Below, one piece after another: positions 13,401-26,220 of a stretch of 64,000 bases of DNA. The notes under the pieces were generated by a model that was not told the origin of the DNA, did no database searches, and worked only from the letters and a program-made list of their open reading frames with translations. Within the stretch, counting starts at the first letter, position 1. Each line of letters begins with the position of its first letter. Source of the DNA: Himantopus leucocephalus. Lineage: Eukaryota; Chordata; Aves; Charadriiformes; Recurvirostridae. Location of the stretch: positions 75,682,729 to 75,746,728 of the forward strand of contig RSEF01000002.1 of assembly GCA_003993805.1 (NCBI GenBank). Direction: 5' to 3'. The translations under genes were made by a program, and so were the position numbers.

Positions 13401-16400
13401 GAAGTCTTTTTACCTTTCTGTTAGCAATAAATAACTGGTGTTACTGATACACTAATTACTTATGTTCACTTGTAATAGACAGTTACTTCTAGTAGACATC
13501 TATCTAAAGGTCTGAAAAAGCACAGTTTAAATTTATCATTTTCTTCCTTCGTTTCCACCATACTTATTATTTGGCAGTAAAATGAAACTGGTTTCTGTGC
13601 GCACTGACAAAACCTGAATCCCACAGCAAAGACTGCCAGCCAGCTAACAACCACAGCAAGCCAAACAGCAGCTGTAGGTCTTGTAGCTGAAAACAAATAC
13701 ATAAATGGGAAATAAACATTGAACAACCACCACTGGCACCTACGATCCAAAGATGGCAAAGCGCTCCACCAGCATTACCAGTAGGTCACACGCTCTGGGC
13801 TGGAGAGCGGCTCTGATTTGCAGGTGGGAGCCAACACAGGGTTTTGGAAGCAGGCTGCCCTGCCAGCAGCTCCCAGTGGGGCTTCTCAAATCACTGCAGG
13901 TGGATGTGCAAGCACCGGGCCCCCACCGTCACCTGTTACACAGGTCCTTACCTTGACGCTGCCACTGCCATATTCCCAGGTGCCTCAGCAGCTCCTCTGA
14001 AGCTCCATGGGCCTGTCCTTGTACCTCAATCTCCATACTGAGACGTCTAATACAACTGCAGGAACTCAGATCTTTGGTAGGGATGATATTGTACATTATG
14101 TTTTGGCAATACATTTAGAACCATGCCTGCACATGGAGCTTTTGAGCACCTTCAAGGTAGACCAGAGGGCAGGAGGTGGCACCCACGCCACCCAAGGATG
14201 AAGGCATCAGAACAACCCTGTCCATGTTGTGGATAGACCAGGCTCAAATGTGACAGCACTTGCCAATGTCAGCCTTCTACCACAGATCCTGTGCCACTTC
14301 TTAGCAGTTTCAGGTGATGGGCAAGGCTCCTTCATCCCCCTCAGAAAACCAACCGTCCCCTATGCAGCAGCACAGTAGACATTACACGTGCAGAAGTACA
14401 CCACAGTCAGGAGCTTAACAACAGGGAAACAGCAGACAGAATACCAAAATATTGTGATTTTGGAGCACATGCAGAAGGCAGTTTGACGTGATAAGGTATC
14501 ATACTGCTGTACTGTTAAGGCATGTCCTTTCATGTCTAAATCCAGGTTTCCACGTCACAGTGCAGCAAGGACTAAGACAGCATTATCACAGCTGCAGTGG
14601 TATTTGTCACAAGTCCCCTCTGCTCCACTGAGGTTCAGGAAAGAATCAGACTCAGTGGAACTCTTCCTTACACCTGCCTTGAAAAAGGAGGAGAAAAGAG
14701 AGGTAGTTTAGCAGCTAACAATGAAAAGAAAAAGGCCTGTGGCACAAGTGTTGTTTTATTCACACCCTCTCCTAGAAAAGTGGAAGAGAGAAAAAGCTCT
14801 TGTTCAAGCAAACTAGAGCCCACCAGTGAACCAAACGGGCCTGCTTTCAGGGCCATTTGCTAGGTATTTATCTCTGTGAAGCAAGGGCACCCTCACTCTC
14901 GCTGACCGCTTTCCCGTATGCCCTGTGCTTTTTACTGTTCATGGCTGCAGAAACACAGATGGGCTACTGCATACATAAACTGAAGTACATGACGGGTTTG
15001 AAACCAAAATTCTACAAAGATGAGAGTCTGTCTCCTATCCAAGAATAGCTAATTAATGCAAGACTCTGAAGTGCCATGGAAAATGTTAGAAAAGTTGGGC
15101 TGCCACCATTTTGTGATGTGACAGCTTTTATCTACCGTATGTGTGGGGAGGGGAGTTCAACCAACATAGCATATGTTAAAACAAAAATCATAAACATATG
15201 CTAGGCTGCTAAAATTGGACATTTACCAGTCTGCTTAGCAATTTAGCTAAGCATTGAATTTTAGTTTTGAAAACTATGTAGGCATACAGCAGCAAATATC
15301 ATTGTATTGCCATGACCATATCTACATCGCATAGGATATATCAGAAATTATTTTGCATGCAATACTAATAACGAGCTCAGATTGTTTTCAAGCTCATTTT
15401 AAACTGCATATATTTTGTTGCACACCAGTACAGACTTTCAGTCTTACTGAGCATGCTGAATTTAAGTTACACATACAGACCTCTAAAAACAGCCTTACAA
15501 CTTTGAATGGATCCATTTTAGAACCTGATCTTCCAAGGGTTGAACATTTTTAGATGTCCCTGATGATGGCTAAAGACTCAATGGAACAAAATATTGTGTG
15601 AACTACAAAGTACCAGCCAAGATAACATAGCCTTCAAGTATTTGGCTCTTAATTTTCTCATGTACTTGGAGTTCATCTAGTTAATAACCCATCAGCAAGT
15701 TCCAAAAAACATACCGAATAACTTATTTTTTTGTTATTTTTCTTAACTGAAGCAAAAATGTGTCATAAGCTGGCTTGCTGTCTGCTCTCTAATAGTGATA
15801 CATTAATCATGATGCCGCCTTCAGCAACATTTTGAGGCTTGCAATATTGAGAGAGAAAATTAAAAAACCTTTTCTGGGATAAGGCATGACCATGTTTTCT
15901 CATAAATATGAAATAAGAGGTATTAACAACCGTGCACCTTTTTCACTGATCCAGAAAACTGTCTGAACAAAGGCCAGTATTTCATGCCCTGTCTTACATA
16001 CATGAACACCTGAAGGCAAGCACAGAAAACGTGGTCCATACTTCCGAGGCAAACCTTCAACCACCTTCACCATTCTTTAGGACTGCAGGACAGACTAAGA
16101 TAGTCATAGTGGGCAGCAAGTCTTTGGAGAGGGGAACATGCTTCTGCAAGGACCTCAAGGCAAGTACCAGTTTTAAGATGTTATGAATCATCGCTTGAGT
16201 CCACTCACAATTCAGTTTCAGGTTGGATATTGCAAATGATGACAAATGTTGTATTCACATCACACTGCAACAAGTTCCAGCTCCCCGTATGGTCCTCCAA
16301 AAGCTGCTACAGGCACTAGTTCCCCTGATACATAGTGTCACTCCAAGATTGTTCAGTTTGATCCATAAGTTTCCGACTTACTGGAAGGATAATACTTCTC

Positions 16401-17078
16401 AAGACACATGATTCAAGACAGGTAAAATGTGTCTCAGTAGTCAAAATACTTGTAAACTCTGTAGCTGTGCTGCCTAGCTGGTATAAGACTTTTTCAGATT
16501 GACATAATCAGGTTTCAAGACAACCTACAGTGAATTTGTTTTAAGTGGTACAGAATTAGAGTATCCACACACTGGAATTTGTGATCAGCAAGCTTATCAG
16601 GTACATCAAATTGCTGAATTATTCAGAACATAGATATTTTTTTAAAAGAGAAGAGTATACAGCACAGTTGGCATTAGAAGTGAAAGACCAACGGCAAATA
16701 AATTCAGACTTCTGGTTCTAGAAGATGGAAAGACACCAAACTCTATAACATGCAAAATTCAGAAGTTTACAGTGAGCAGTCCAACCATACCATTTTCAGT
16801 TGAACCGAAAAAACCAGATGAATAAAAACAAAATAAACAAATACAGAGGAAATAAACTATCAGCACAAAAAGAAAAAAAAAAGTTTATATATATATGACA
16901 GTAGATTAAATTAAGGAAAATCACCCCTGCTCAGAAACATTATCTAATTTTCTTTCACTTATACCTTAATTATGTCTTGATTTTCTTTTTCACAAACTAA
17001 AACAGAGTTTGTTATTTACCGAAGAGATGTCAATTAAGCCCTTTAGTGGAACCTTTCAATAGTGTGCGATGACGAAGG

Positions 17079-17132
17079 CACGCAAAATTCTACTGAAAAT
17101 TAAGCNCACGCAAAATTCTACTGAAAAGTAAG
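17079..17132. repeat. 27-bp direct repeat flanking a single N
   Basis: CACGCAAAATTCTACTGAAA begins at 17079 and again at 17107, with one N at 17106 between the copies and a single mismatch near the end. The repeat meeting exactly at an N points to unmerged contig ends. Confidence 0.75.
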
Positions 17133-20100
17133 TAGCTGTGACCTGACATACCGCTTCCCTCCCTCCACAACAGAGACAAAACAGCTAATAGTCAATTCCA
17201 TATTTTAAGGGAAAATCCTCATTACACAAACGTATTTTGAATGTATTACATTACAAATCACAGACTGCAAAAAGGCAACGCAGAAATCATTTTCAAATAT
17301 TCTCACATGTGTCTCCTGCTTTTAAATGCATCAATTTTTCAAGGGATGCAATCTGAAAAAACACTACCTTTGCCTGCTGAGGGAATAGTCTTTTTCCAAT
17401 ACCTTGAAAATGTTGCCAACTAGCTTTCTTCCTTAGAAGACATATTGTAAATAACTGTCAGATGAAAGGGACAGAGACTTTTAAATACCTATAAAAGCCT
17501 CACTGCAGTCAAGATTATCACTATTTCTTCTGCCTTCTTTTTTCCACCAATATATGCAACTCAATTATCTGTATTTTTCTATAGAGGTATATGCCAACAA
17601 GAATTTTACTCCTATGGAGTTTTATCTGAGTAAAAAATTAATTTGTTTAGAAATTAGATATTAGCAGTATTTATGCGTATTTACACATAGTTTTCACTGA
17701 TAAACTACACCATTTGGACATAATAAAACCAGAGAGACCTCATCCTGCCTTAACAGGAGGAGGGAGCAGTAATTTTTTTGCAGTCCGTTATTAAATGCCA
17801 AGAATGTGACACGTGCAGACTTGGTAATAGCGCAAAGGACAGCAGAGGAAGTCTTAAGTAATTTTAAGTATTAGTAATTTCCATGATAGTAATCCAAAAC
17901 ACTACACCATAAATCAACAACTCCACAGCGTGGGGGGTGATAAACACGGTACATGCTGCACTTCTGAAACAGCAGAACCTCCTGAACTTCAGCACTGCTT
18001 CTCACATAGAGAAAGTCACTGCCGTGTGTCAGTGGTCTCTGTGGGATGAAGACACACACTGCAGAACACTGTGGAAAAGCATAAAGCTATACATATGTGC
18101 TTTATTTTTACAATTTAAGGCAGAATGGCTCAACTGCAGCCACCAGAAGTGCTGGATTCTCGTGGTGGGCCACCCACAAAGCTGCAATCTCCCTTCTGAG
18201 GAAGTGCTGCTCCTCCCTGGCAATGGCCACGGCAGGAGCAGCCCAGCCCTCTGGAGATGCCTGGGGTAGACAAAGAAGATCTCCTTCAACTCAGAAGGCA
18301 TCATTCATTTATCAAATAATGGCTGCCTGCCTCCTCCAGGGAAAAAGCAGAAAGAAACACAGCAACATCTTACATACAAAATTCAACACACATGCTACCT
18401 AACGGGCTACATTTAACCTTCATCTGAAAAATACCCAACATGCCCAGATACCCAAGTTTCAGACACCTCATATGTCACAGTGAAAAATTAAACTTGAGAA
18501 ACAAACCCAGCCCACCCAATACCAAGAAAACCAAATGACTTAGATGGGTCATGCCAGAGGAGGTGGCTAACACGAATCACCCAGTTCGTCCACAAACTAG
18601 AAGTCTTCAGTTTTACCTGTTTCCCAATAGTACTCTGATTCCCACCATCTCCTTCCGTTCTTGAGAACTGGGGAAATCCACCATTCACCACAGATCTCCA
18701 GATGTCCTCCTTAGTAATACCCTAGACCTCATGCTGTAGTTTAAAAGAATAATCTAAATATGAAATAATAAATATAATGAATATTTTAAACCAGGGAGTT
18801 ATTTCATGGTTTTAATATGTACGTAATCAACGTTTAAATCAAGCTAGCCTTTCTTATCATGTTTCAACCTTAAGTGATGGGGGGGGTATTATAAGTTTTG
18901 TGTGTCATCCCAATTTTCTGTCACACCAAGCTCTAAAGAGATCAGTTGCACATATTTGCTATCATCTTGAGCCAAAATATCACCAGAGATCCAGATGTCA
19001 GAACGAGCTACAATGTGAACTTGATCTCAACTCAAACTCTAACTCAGCTGCAGTATCGTGCCTTAGTCTGCCTCTATTATAGAAATAATGAAAGTCTGTG
19101 AACAGACAGAGCCTTTACCAGGACTATGTATTTTTCAACAGCCAATCAAAAAAAGAAAGACAGAGACAAATTTCTCTGCGGATTTTACTTCAGAGTCAAT
19201 AAGTCTCACAGACTTCAGTATCGATAAAAAAGAGAAAACGTAGACGTTTGCAGCAGAGACTCCACTGCAGTCCAGCACCTCCCAGTTAGAAAATGTATGA
19301 TCACGCGTGTACAAAGAAGTCATCTCTACTTTGAACTGCACCATCTTCATTTATCTGTCACAGGCTCTGACAAAGCGTTTAAGGAAAAGATTAGAAGGCT
19401 CCTAAGGAATGAACTGCATTTTCCTGCCTAGGGCATACCACTTCTCTGAGGTTGGTAGGAACGGGGCTGAAATATTAATGAGTAAGCCATTTGTCAAGAA
19501 AATTATGCAAGAAAACTTGGCAGCCACACAAAGAGGCAAGCAATGAGATACCGAGCTAGGGCAGTACAAACTAAGCAGTTAAAAGAGAAAAGGAGAAGAA
19601 AAATAAAAAGGGAGAAAAAAAAACAAACCCAAAACTTTAATTTGCTTGTCCATGCTCATAAGCTTTGGAAGAAAACACTAAATGAATGCATGGGAGTATT
19701 TAAATATAAAAATTCATTAGACTCAGAATTAGTAGTAACAGGTACTAACTTCTAAAGGGACTATAAGCCGCTCTAAGATCTAGAATTCAAGTTTTCAAGT
19801 CTTGATTCCTCCAAGAAATTTCTTCTGGTGATATTCTTTGCAAATAAATTAGCTTGCCATGTAGTATGTGAGTTAAAAGGTGTTGTCATGACAGAAGCTG
19901 CCTAATTATTGAAAACTTACATAAACAAATGTAAAAAAAAAAAAATTCCCATGACAGATACACAAAAATTAAAAAATACACTCTTGTTGAGGTTTCCGCA
20001 CAAATCATTATGAATAAAGACAAAGGCAAAATTGTAACCGTTGTGTCAAATCAGATGTTAAAATCTATACTACCTAAAAAGACCTAAGAACTAAATAACT

Positions 20101-22675
20101 GCAGGAGTTCCCAAGTATTATTTCTCCATAAGTAGTGCTTGTTAAAAAAAATTTTAAAAAGATTAAGAAAAGATTGACTCAGACTCTGTGTTCCTACCAT
20201 TTTTTCCCACGTTTTACATTTATTCACAAATTTGTACATAATTTTAATTTAAGTATGCTTTTGGGGCCAGGTATACTATAATTTTATATAGTACTTCTTA
20301 TATAATAAATTTGAAGGCTTAGTTTTTAAAGAGATATTGCTAATTTTTACTGCAAGCAAATTTGAAAAGCACGTAAAGCATCACCATATATTACAAAGAA
20401 AAATAATCTAAAACTTTTATTAAAAAAGAAGATGGCCCTATTGGCAAATAAAGAAAATTATTAATGTATGTTTATTTATTAAAACATAGCCATAGTCACC
20501 TTGCTAATGTTAAACTTGTCCAGCAATGTGATCCATGGGTTTGATTACCATTGACACCAGCTGGACATACACATATACAGAACAGTGTTATGCAGCAACA
20601 TTCAGATTTTCATTAAGCAGCCCTCTCCTCTTACATACCATATCTCTATATAGGATCTCAAAGTGCTCTTCAGCCATTAACCAATTAAGCTCTACAATAC
20701 CCCCATGGGAAAAGTATTGCATTATTTATACCCATTAGTGCAGCAGCTCCCAATTCAAAAGTGCTGTACTTCAATATCTTGGCTTTTGCTTATTTTTTCT
20801 TTCTGAATTGTTTTGATTATATTGCCATTTTTTCCTCCATGTTTAGAATTTTTTTGTTGCTTGCAATATCATTTTATCAAAAATTTAACAAGTATAAGGC
20901 CTACCACGAATAGAACCAAAACGTTTTGCAAGCAGCTTGCCAAAAATCGCCTATTAGGAATCATGCTGAACAGTTCAGAAATACTGAGCTATTACCATTG
21001 AAACAACCTTCTCCCTCAATGTGCAGATTTTTAAGGCTCAAACTTACATTCCTTGATCAAGAAGTACAGAGTCATTGCTCTGTTTGTGTTGTGTCTCAAA
21101 CTTCATAAGCCTTAGCATTATTGTAATTATAATTACGTACTGAGGATGAGCAGGAGAGATCAACTGGAGAGGCAGAAGATATTTAGGGGAGATGGGAAGG
21201 TAAATAAATGAAGTTTTGTTGAGGTGAACAGGGATATGAGAGAAGAAAGTGACAAACTGGGTGAAGCGGCATGGGACAGACCATTGCCGCTTTATTTGCT
21301 CCACGGCAGGGTTGGCCTGCAAACCAGCACGGCATTCACAAATCATCTTCTTTTAACTAGGATTTCACCTCTGATCACCACATTTACCAGAACCAGAAGC
21401 ATTTACTTCGATGAGGACATTATGTGTTTGTTAGGGGCCTCTTTTGGGGAAATTTCACGTTATACCTAACCCTGCTGAGGCTGCTGTTGCCTCAGATGAT
21501 GCAGAGTGAATCGTATCAGCCCACCAGTCCAACCAGGAGAAAGAGTATGACATGGCAGGTTGTCGCTCCCGTATCAGTGGCGAGAACTGACAGAGTCATC
21601 TGAGATTCAAATAAACACAATGCATACTGGGTGGGATCCAAGGCAGGCAATAAAGATAAGAATCTCTTAAACATATTTACCAGTGAAAACCTAGCCAAAA
21701 GCAACCGCATGCCATCAGCCTTAGGACTTAGTTCTGCTGGGACCACAGCACCTGGGTGCTGGCCTGGCACAGCAGTCAGCATTTGCTGAAGAGTTCGGCA
21801 GAACCGAGACCCAAGAGCTCAGCAGAGCTCACACGAAGCCCATGACAACTTCGGAGTAAAGGAAAAAGAAAGCAAATCTAACCAATGTCATGAAACAGCA
21901 AAGAAGGTGCCTCCTGCACCATATGTTACTACCATGGCAGTAGCCCCTGAAGCCAGGCAGACAACATACGAAATATGAAGACACAGCACCTCGAAAGGAA
22001 AATCGCCATGCCTGGTGCCACCAGCATAAGCAATCAGAAAGTGTGAGGTCAGTAGTGACAGATACCACACATTAGTGCTAATTAATTCTAAATTATAATT
22101 TTTACCATGACCAGAGGGCAGAGTAAAAGCAAATCCACAGTGTGAGTTAGAAGCATTATAGGATGCTTTGAAGCCAAATCCTAATTGAATGGAGGGGTGG
22201 GAGATGCAGGTCTCAAATGTGCAAGAAGGTAGGACACAGTGACATGCTAAGGCCAGAAGCAACTACATGGGACGTGAGAACGTCACAATGAGTTACCTTC
22301 AAGGTAAAAGGCACGGACACAACCCCTCTCCTTCAATGCATAAAAAACAGTGGCCTATTGTTATAAAGAGCTGCTACAAAACGTGAATAAGGGCATTCAG
22401 GTCTCACTTAAAGGAAAACATAACGAGCATCTACACACATCAAACTGGGACAGCCACAGATTTATAATGTGTACCAAAGTTTTTTTAGTATGAACCTCTC
22501 CTATTAAATTCCTGGAGTTACAGGGACCACTGCCCAGAGCTATTAAATAAAAATGATGGTTTAGACTTGTTTTGTTCTCTAAACCTGCTAGCTAATTTCA
22601 AAGTTTCAATTTCCCAAGTATAAGCTATCATGTAACCAATATAGTGATTGATTTCGATTTTATTTTTGTTTTTTT

Positions 22676-22775
22676 NNNNNNNNNNNNNNNNNNNNNNNNN
22701 NNNNNNNNNNNNNNNNNNNNNNNNNNNNNNNNNNNNNNNNNNNNNNNNNNNNNNNNNNNNNNNNNNNNNNNNNNN
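22676..22775. other. 100-N assembly gap
   Basis: Exactly 100 N, a conventional size for a gap of unknown length. T runs flank both sides, so assembly probably broke in a homopolymer or low-complexity tract. The true content is unknown. Confidence 0.98.
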
Positions 22776-25439
22776 TTTTTTTTTAAATAACAATTATTTT
22801 CTGCCACCCCACCATAAAAAGCTGCATGCCCAATTGCTGCCTATGACATTTATTTAGACAGACATGGTAGAACAATTGTTGGGAAATATTTCCATAAAAT
22901 CCATCAGGTAACTAAGCCAAGGATGAAAAGTCTCAGAATGAAATTTTAACTCAAAGTTAAAGCCGCGATCCTGGACCTTTACAGCATTTAATTTCCTGCC
23001 ATCCCAATACACGCATTGGCATCTGGGCTGAAAACTCTCCTTTTCCAATTCTTCTTTCTGTCATCTGCTGGGAGGCAGAGTAGAATAATTAGATTGACTC
23101 AAGTAGTTGCTGATTGCTTTCAGTGTGTAGTTCATTCCTTGACACCACAGAGAGGAGTCTTGCTAACTAAGGATCAATAAAACAGATAGGAATGTTTAAA
23201 TTCTCTTTAACAAAGCTGAAGACCAATGCCGCAAAAAATAAACTTTTTTTTTTTAAGGCAAGTTATTTGAAAAAAGATGTTGAGTTTACTGCATAGTGAA
23301 GTTTATGAAAGAGACGTGAAGAATAGAATTTAAGCAGAATGAAACTGAAAGTCTGTCTTTTCAATTCTCCTTCACTTCGTACTACAGAGCTACCAAGTAA
23401 CACAGTTCAAAGGGAAAGAAAGCAATCAAGGCATGATGTTAACATTTCAACATCAGTTAAAGAATTGCGTTTGGTGAAGGGGCCTTCAATCACAGAGTGT
23501 TGCAAAATCATGTATGAAATACACCATTACAATCAGCACCTCTGTTCATAGTTACAGGAAAAGATCAAATACTGTATACAGGCAGACAGAAAGAATAAAA
23601 AATAATTGAAAAATGACAACCTCTTGCTTCCAGGCTGATGCCATTTAATTAAGACAGAAGCAGAGGAAAGGTAGTTTCCTGCATTATCATTGCTAGCATA
23701 GACCTGTTGTGGGCATTCAGTCTTCTTTAGCACTACATGAATCTAAAATAAAATAACTGTAAAGCACCCAGTAAGACCTTTTTTCTTTTCCTTTAAGTTT
23801 TAAAGCCAGCCTCACAGCAAAGTAGGGAAAGCTCTTTTGCTGTCTCTTCTCTTTTATACTTTCAAATGACTTCTCTGCTCTAATGTTTATTTTGGTACCA
23901 TGTCGAGTGGGTAAAGCAAAATGTTTCATCAGGGAAAAAAACAAGGCTCAATTTCATAAATTTCAGTGGTCATTTAACCTGCTGTACTTTTTGTTGCATT
24001 TATGCTAAGTTTGCTGTAAATTGAGAAATAAATGACAGGACGATATCTCCTGGTGTACCCAAAGATGACATACACTCACACTTAAGGCTGAAATTCACCA
24101 CTTTGCAGAGGGGTAGCACTCATTGCCACGGAAGCCTTATAAAGATAACTATAAAATCACACACAGTTCTGATGCTTGAATCCTGCACCAGACGTCTCTC
24201 ACATGGCAGGAATTTACAGTTTAAGGCCTGAAGTCAAATCTGTTTATTGAGAACTTTAGAACATGGCCTTCTGACATACCAGGTACATTCAAAAATATTT
24301 CATGTAAGTAACAGTACATCTCTGTATGAACGTCCTGCATTCAACTGTTCAAATAATTACCATGTTGATCTCCATCCTAATGGTATCCACACTTTATTCA
24401 GTTTAAGTTCCACAAGCATCAAATTTAGTGCAGTCAGTACATCTGTCACACTAACTTCTACCATCTCTCTCAAAAATCACAAGTTTATTATTAGCAACAT
24501 GTGGGCAATTACTGTAATTATCAGCAGACTTGGATTCATCTTAATCAGTGTTTGTTTCAATTCCACAGACTAACAAGACATCACCAGTAAAACACTACAG
24601 CAAGAATATTGATGACTTTACATCTAGCTACAGTCATGCTGCTGTGTTTGGCCCTCTCCCTCCACCAAACAAAAAAAATAAAAAAAATTTACATTGAATT
24701 CTATGTATTTTTCAGTATGTCACATAATGCCTTAATGACATACAATTTAGTTCATACTTCCTTATATAGATACAAATGTTGAATAAATTATAGAAGCATA
24801 CTCCATAATGACACAAATTATCCACCAGCAAAGTTGAAATGTAAATTCTGAACACAAAAGACTATCCTTTGATATTTGAAAGGATACTGCCATGTTTATC
24901 TCTTCTCCAGCAACTGCGATCTGCACTGTTACAAGCATCCAGTAGTTACAGGAGTCCAACCTGAGAAAACACAGGCCTGACTATCAAAGCTACTACAACA
25001 GCCACAGAACACCCCAATCTGACCATCCAACTGTTGACAAACATGTAGTTACTGATGTGCAAACAAGCACCACCGCCACCTGTTTTTTTTTTTCTTTTTG
25101 TGCTATGCGATCACTTCTCAGCAGTAAAGTCCTACTTTGCTCATAGGAATAACTAGTCCTATTTTTTATGCATCATCAGATCATTAAAAACTTCAACTTT
25201 TATTCTATCCCACTGAGAAACAGTGGGGAAAAGATAGCACAGGCCAGAAACCAGAAGATTCTTGATTCCCCTTTTATGCTTTCCAGCTTGTATTACCAAA
25301 CAAAAGGCAGATGACTCCATCAAATATCCTTTCTTATAAGCAGGTATTTTCTACAGAAGATTGTGAATGAAGGCAAAATTTGTTGATTACATGACCGCCC
25401 AAAAATTGTTGGTAGCTTGCTATCAAAAACGAAAAGGTG

Positions 25440-26220
25440 TACCGAGTGGGTTTTTGCATTTGCAAGGATCTGAACTTGGTCTAGTTTCACGGAATATTTC
25501 CATTAGCAACCTACATAACTGAACAGAGGACACACTTAAATTTGCTGATCATCAAGAGCTGACACTGCAGGTATGCTGGATAACAGGGCTGGAACTCAAA
25601 ATTATTCTGTCAAACTAGACAAGTGGTCAGAAAAATAACAGAACGATTCAGCAGGGGCAAGTGCAAGTTTCCATACTTTGGCAGATAGTCAGCTGCACAC
25701 CTACAGCACAGCAAGTACGCGGTTAGATGGCAGCTTCTTCAGAAGAGGATCAGAGGTTAAAATAGACCATAAGCTGAATATAAGTCCAAAATGTGATTTT
25801 AAAACAAAAAGAAAACATCATACAGGAATATAAACAGGACTATATACTCCATAAAATAGGAAGCACTTCTGTCCTTCTGTTTAGCAGGAAGGAATAAAAG
25901 AGTCAAATTTGTGGCATAACATTTATAAAAAATGTGAAACAATTGGAAAGAGTCCAAAGATAGTAACGGAAATTACCATGAGTCTCAAAGGAGGAACTAT
26001 GTAGAAAGACTGAATATACTAGGATTATTTAGCCTAGAGAAGAAAAATTTAAATGAGTTATCATCATCATCAGGTCTGAAAGAAAGTTGCACACCCTATG
26101 GAATAACCTTTGCTCCACGGTACCCTGGCTAGGACAAGCAGCAATACACCTACTGAAACCAAAGTTAGAAAAAATTGTATCGGTTATTAGAAGTCTTTCT
26201 ACAAATACAGTGATATATTG
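25440..26220 (+). mobile_element. Ancient, decayed CR1-type LINE fragment (reverse transcriptase 3' part)
   Basis: Traces of a CR1-family LINE in sense orientation, recognised from memory of the family's consensus. In order: a GGATCTG-like block (25466), a block that should encode the RT catalytic FADD, a stretch like the AQKWSE/NKGKC region, a block resembling the RERVQR and SLEKRR region (about 25940-26070), and a GGAATAACCT block with an AGGACAAGCAGCAAT block after it (26098-26145). At 25541-25552 the catalytic block reads TTTGCTGATCAT, so the second Asp has become His. Many indels and stops make it inactive. Neither the endonuclease part nor a 3' tail is visible. The divergence suggests an old insertion. 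Confidence 0.7.

Larger units (their letters stand above)
10439..25439 (-). other. FARS2: FARS2 intron 1, distal (exon 2 side) segment
   Basis: AT-rich intron next to the exon 2 acceptor. No exon, RNA gene or recognisable transposon was found. It contains an N at 12200 within a T run, a near-identical direct repeat around an N at 17106, a run of eight G near 18882, and the 100-N gap at 22676-22775. Open frames on both strands (for example 97 residues at 13466..13759 and 124 residues at 21888..22262, both minus) lack recognisable domains or splice context and look like chance. Confidence 0.75.

Noticed and set aside
21888..22262. 124-residue minus-strand open frame
   Set aside because: Looks hydrophobic in parts but has no coherent domain and overlaps another open frame in a different phase; treated as chance.
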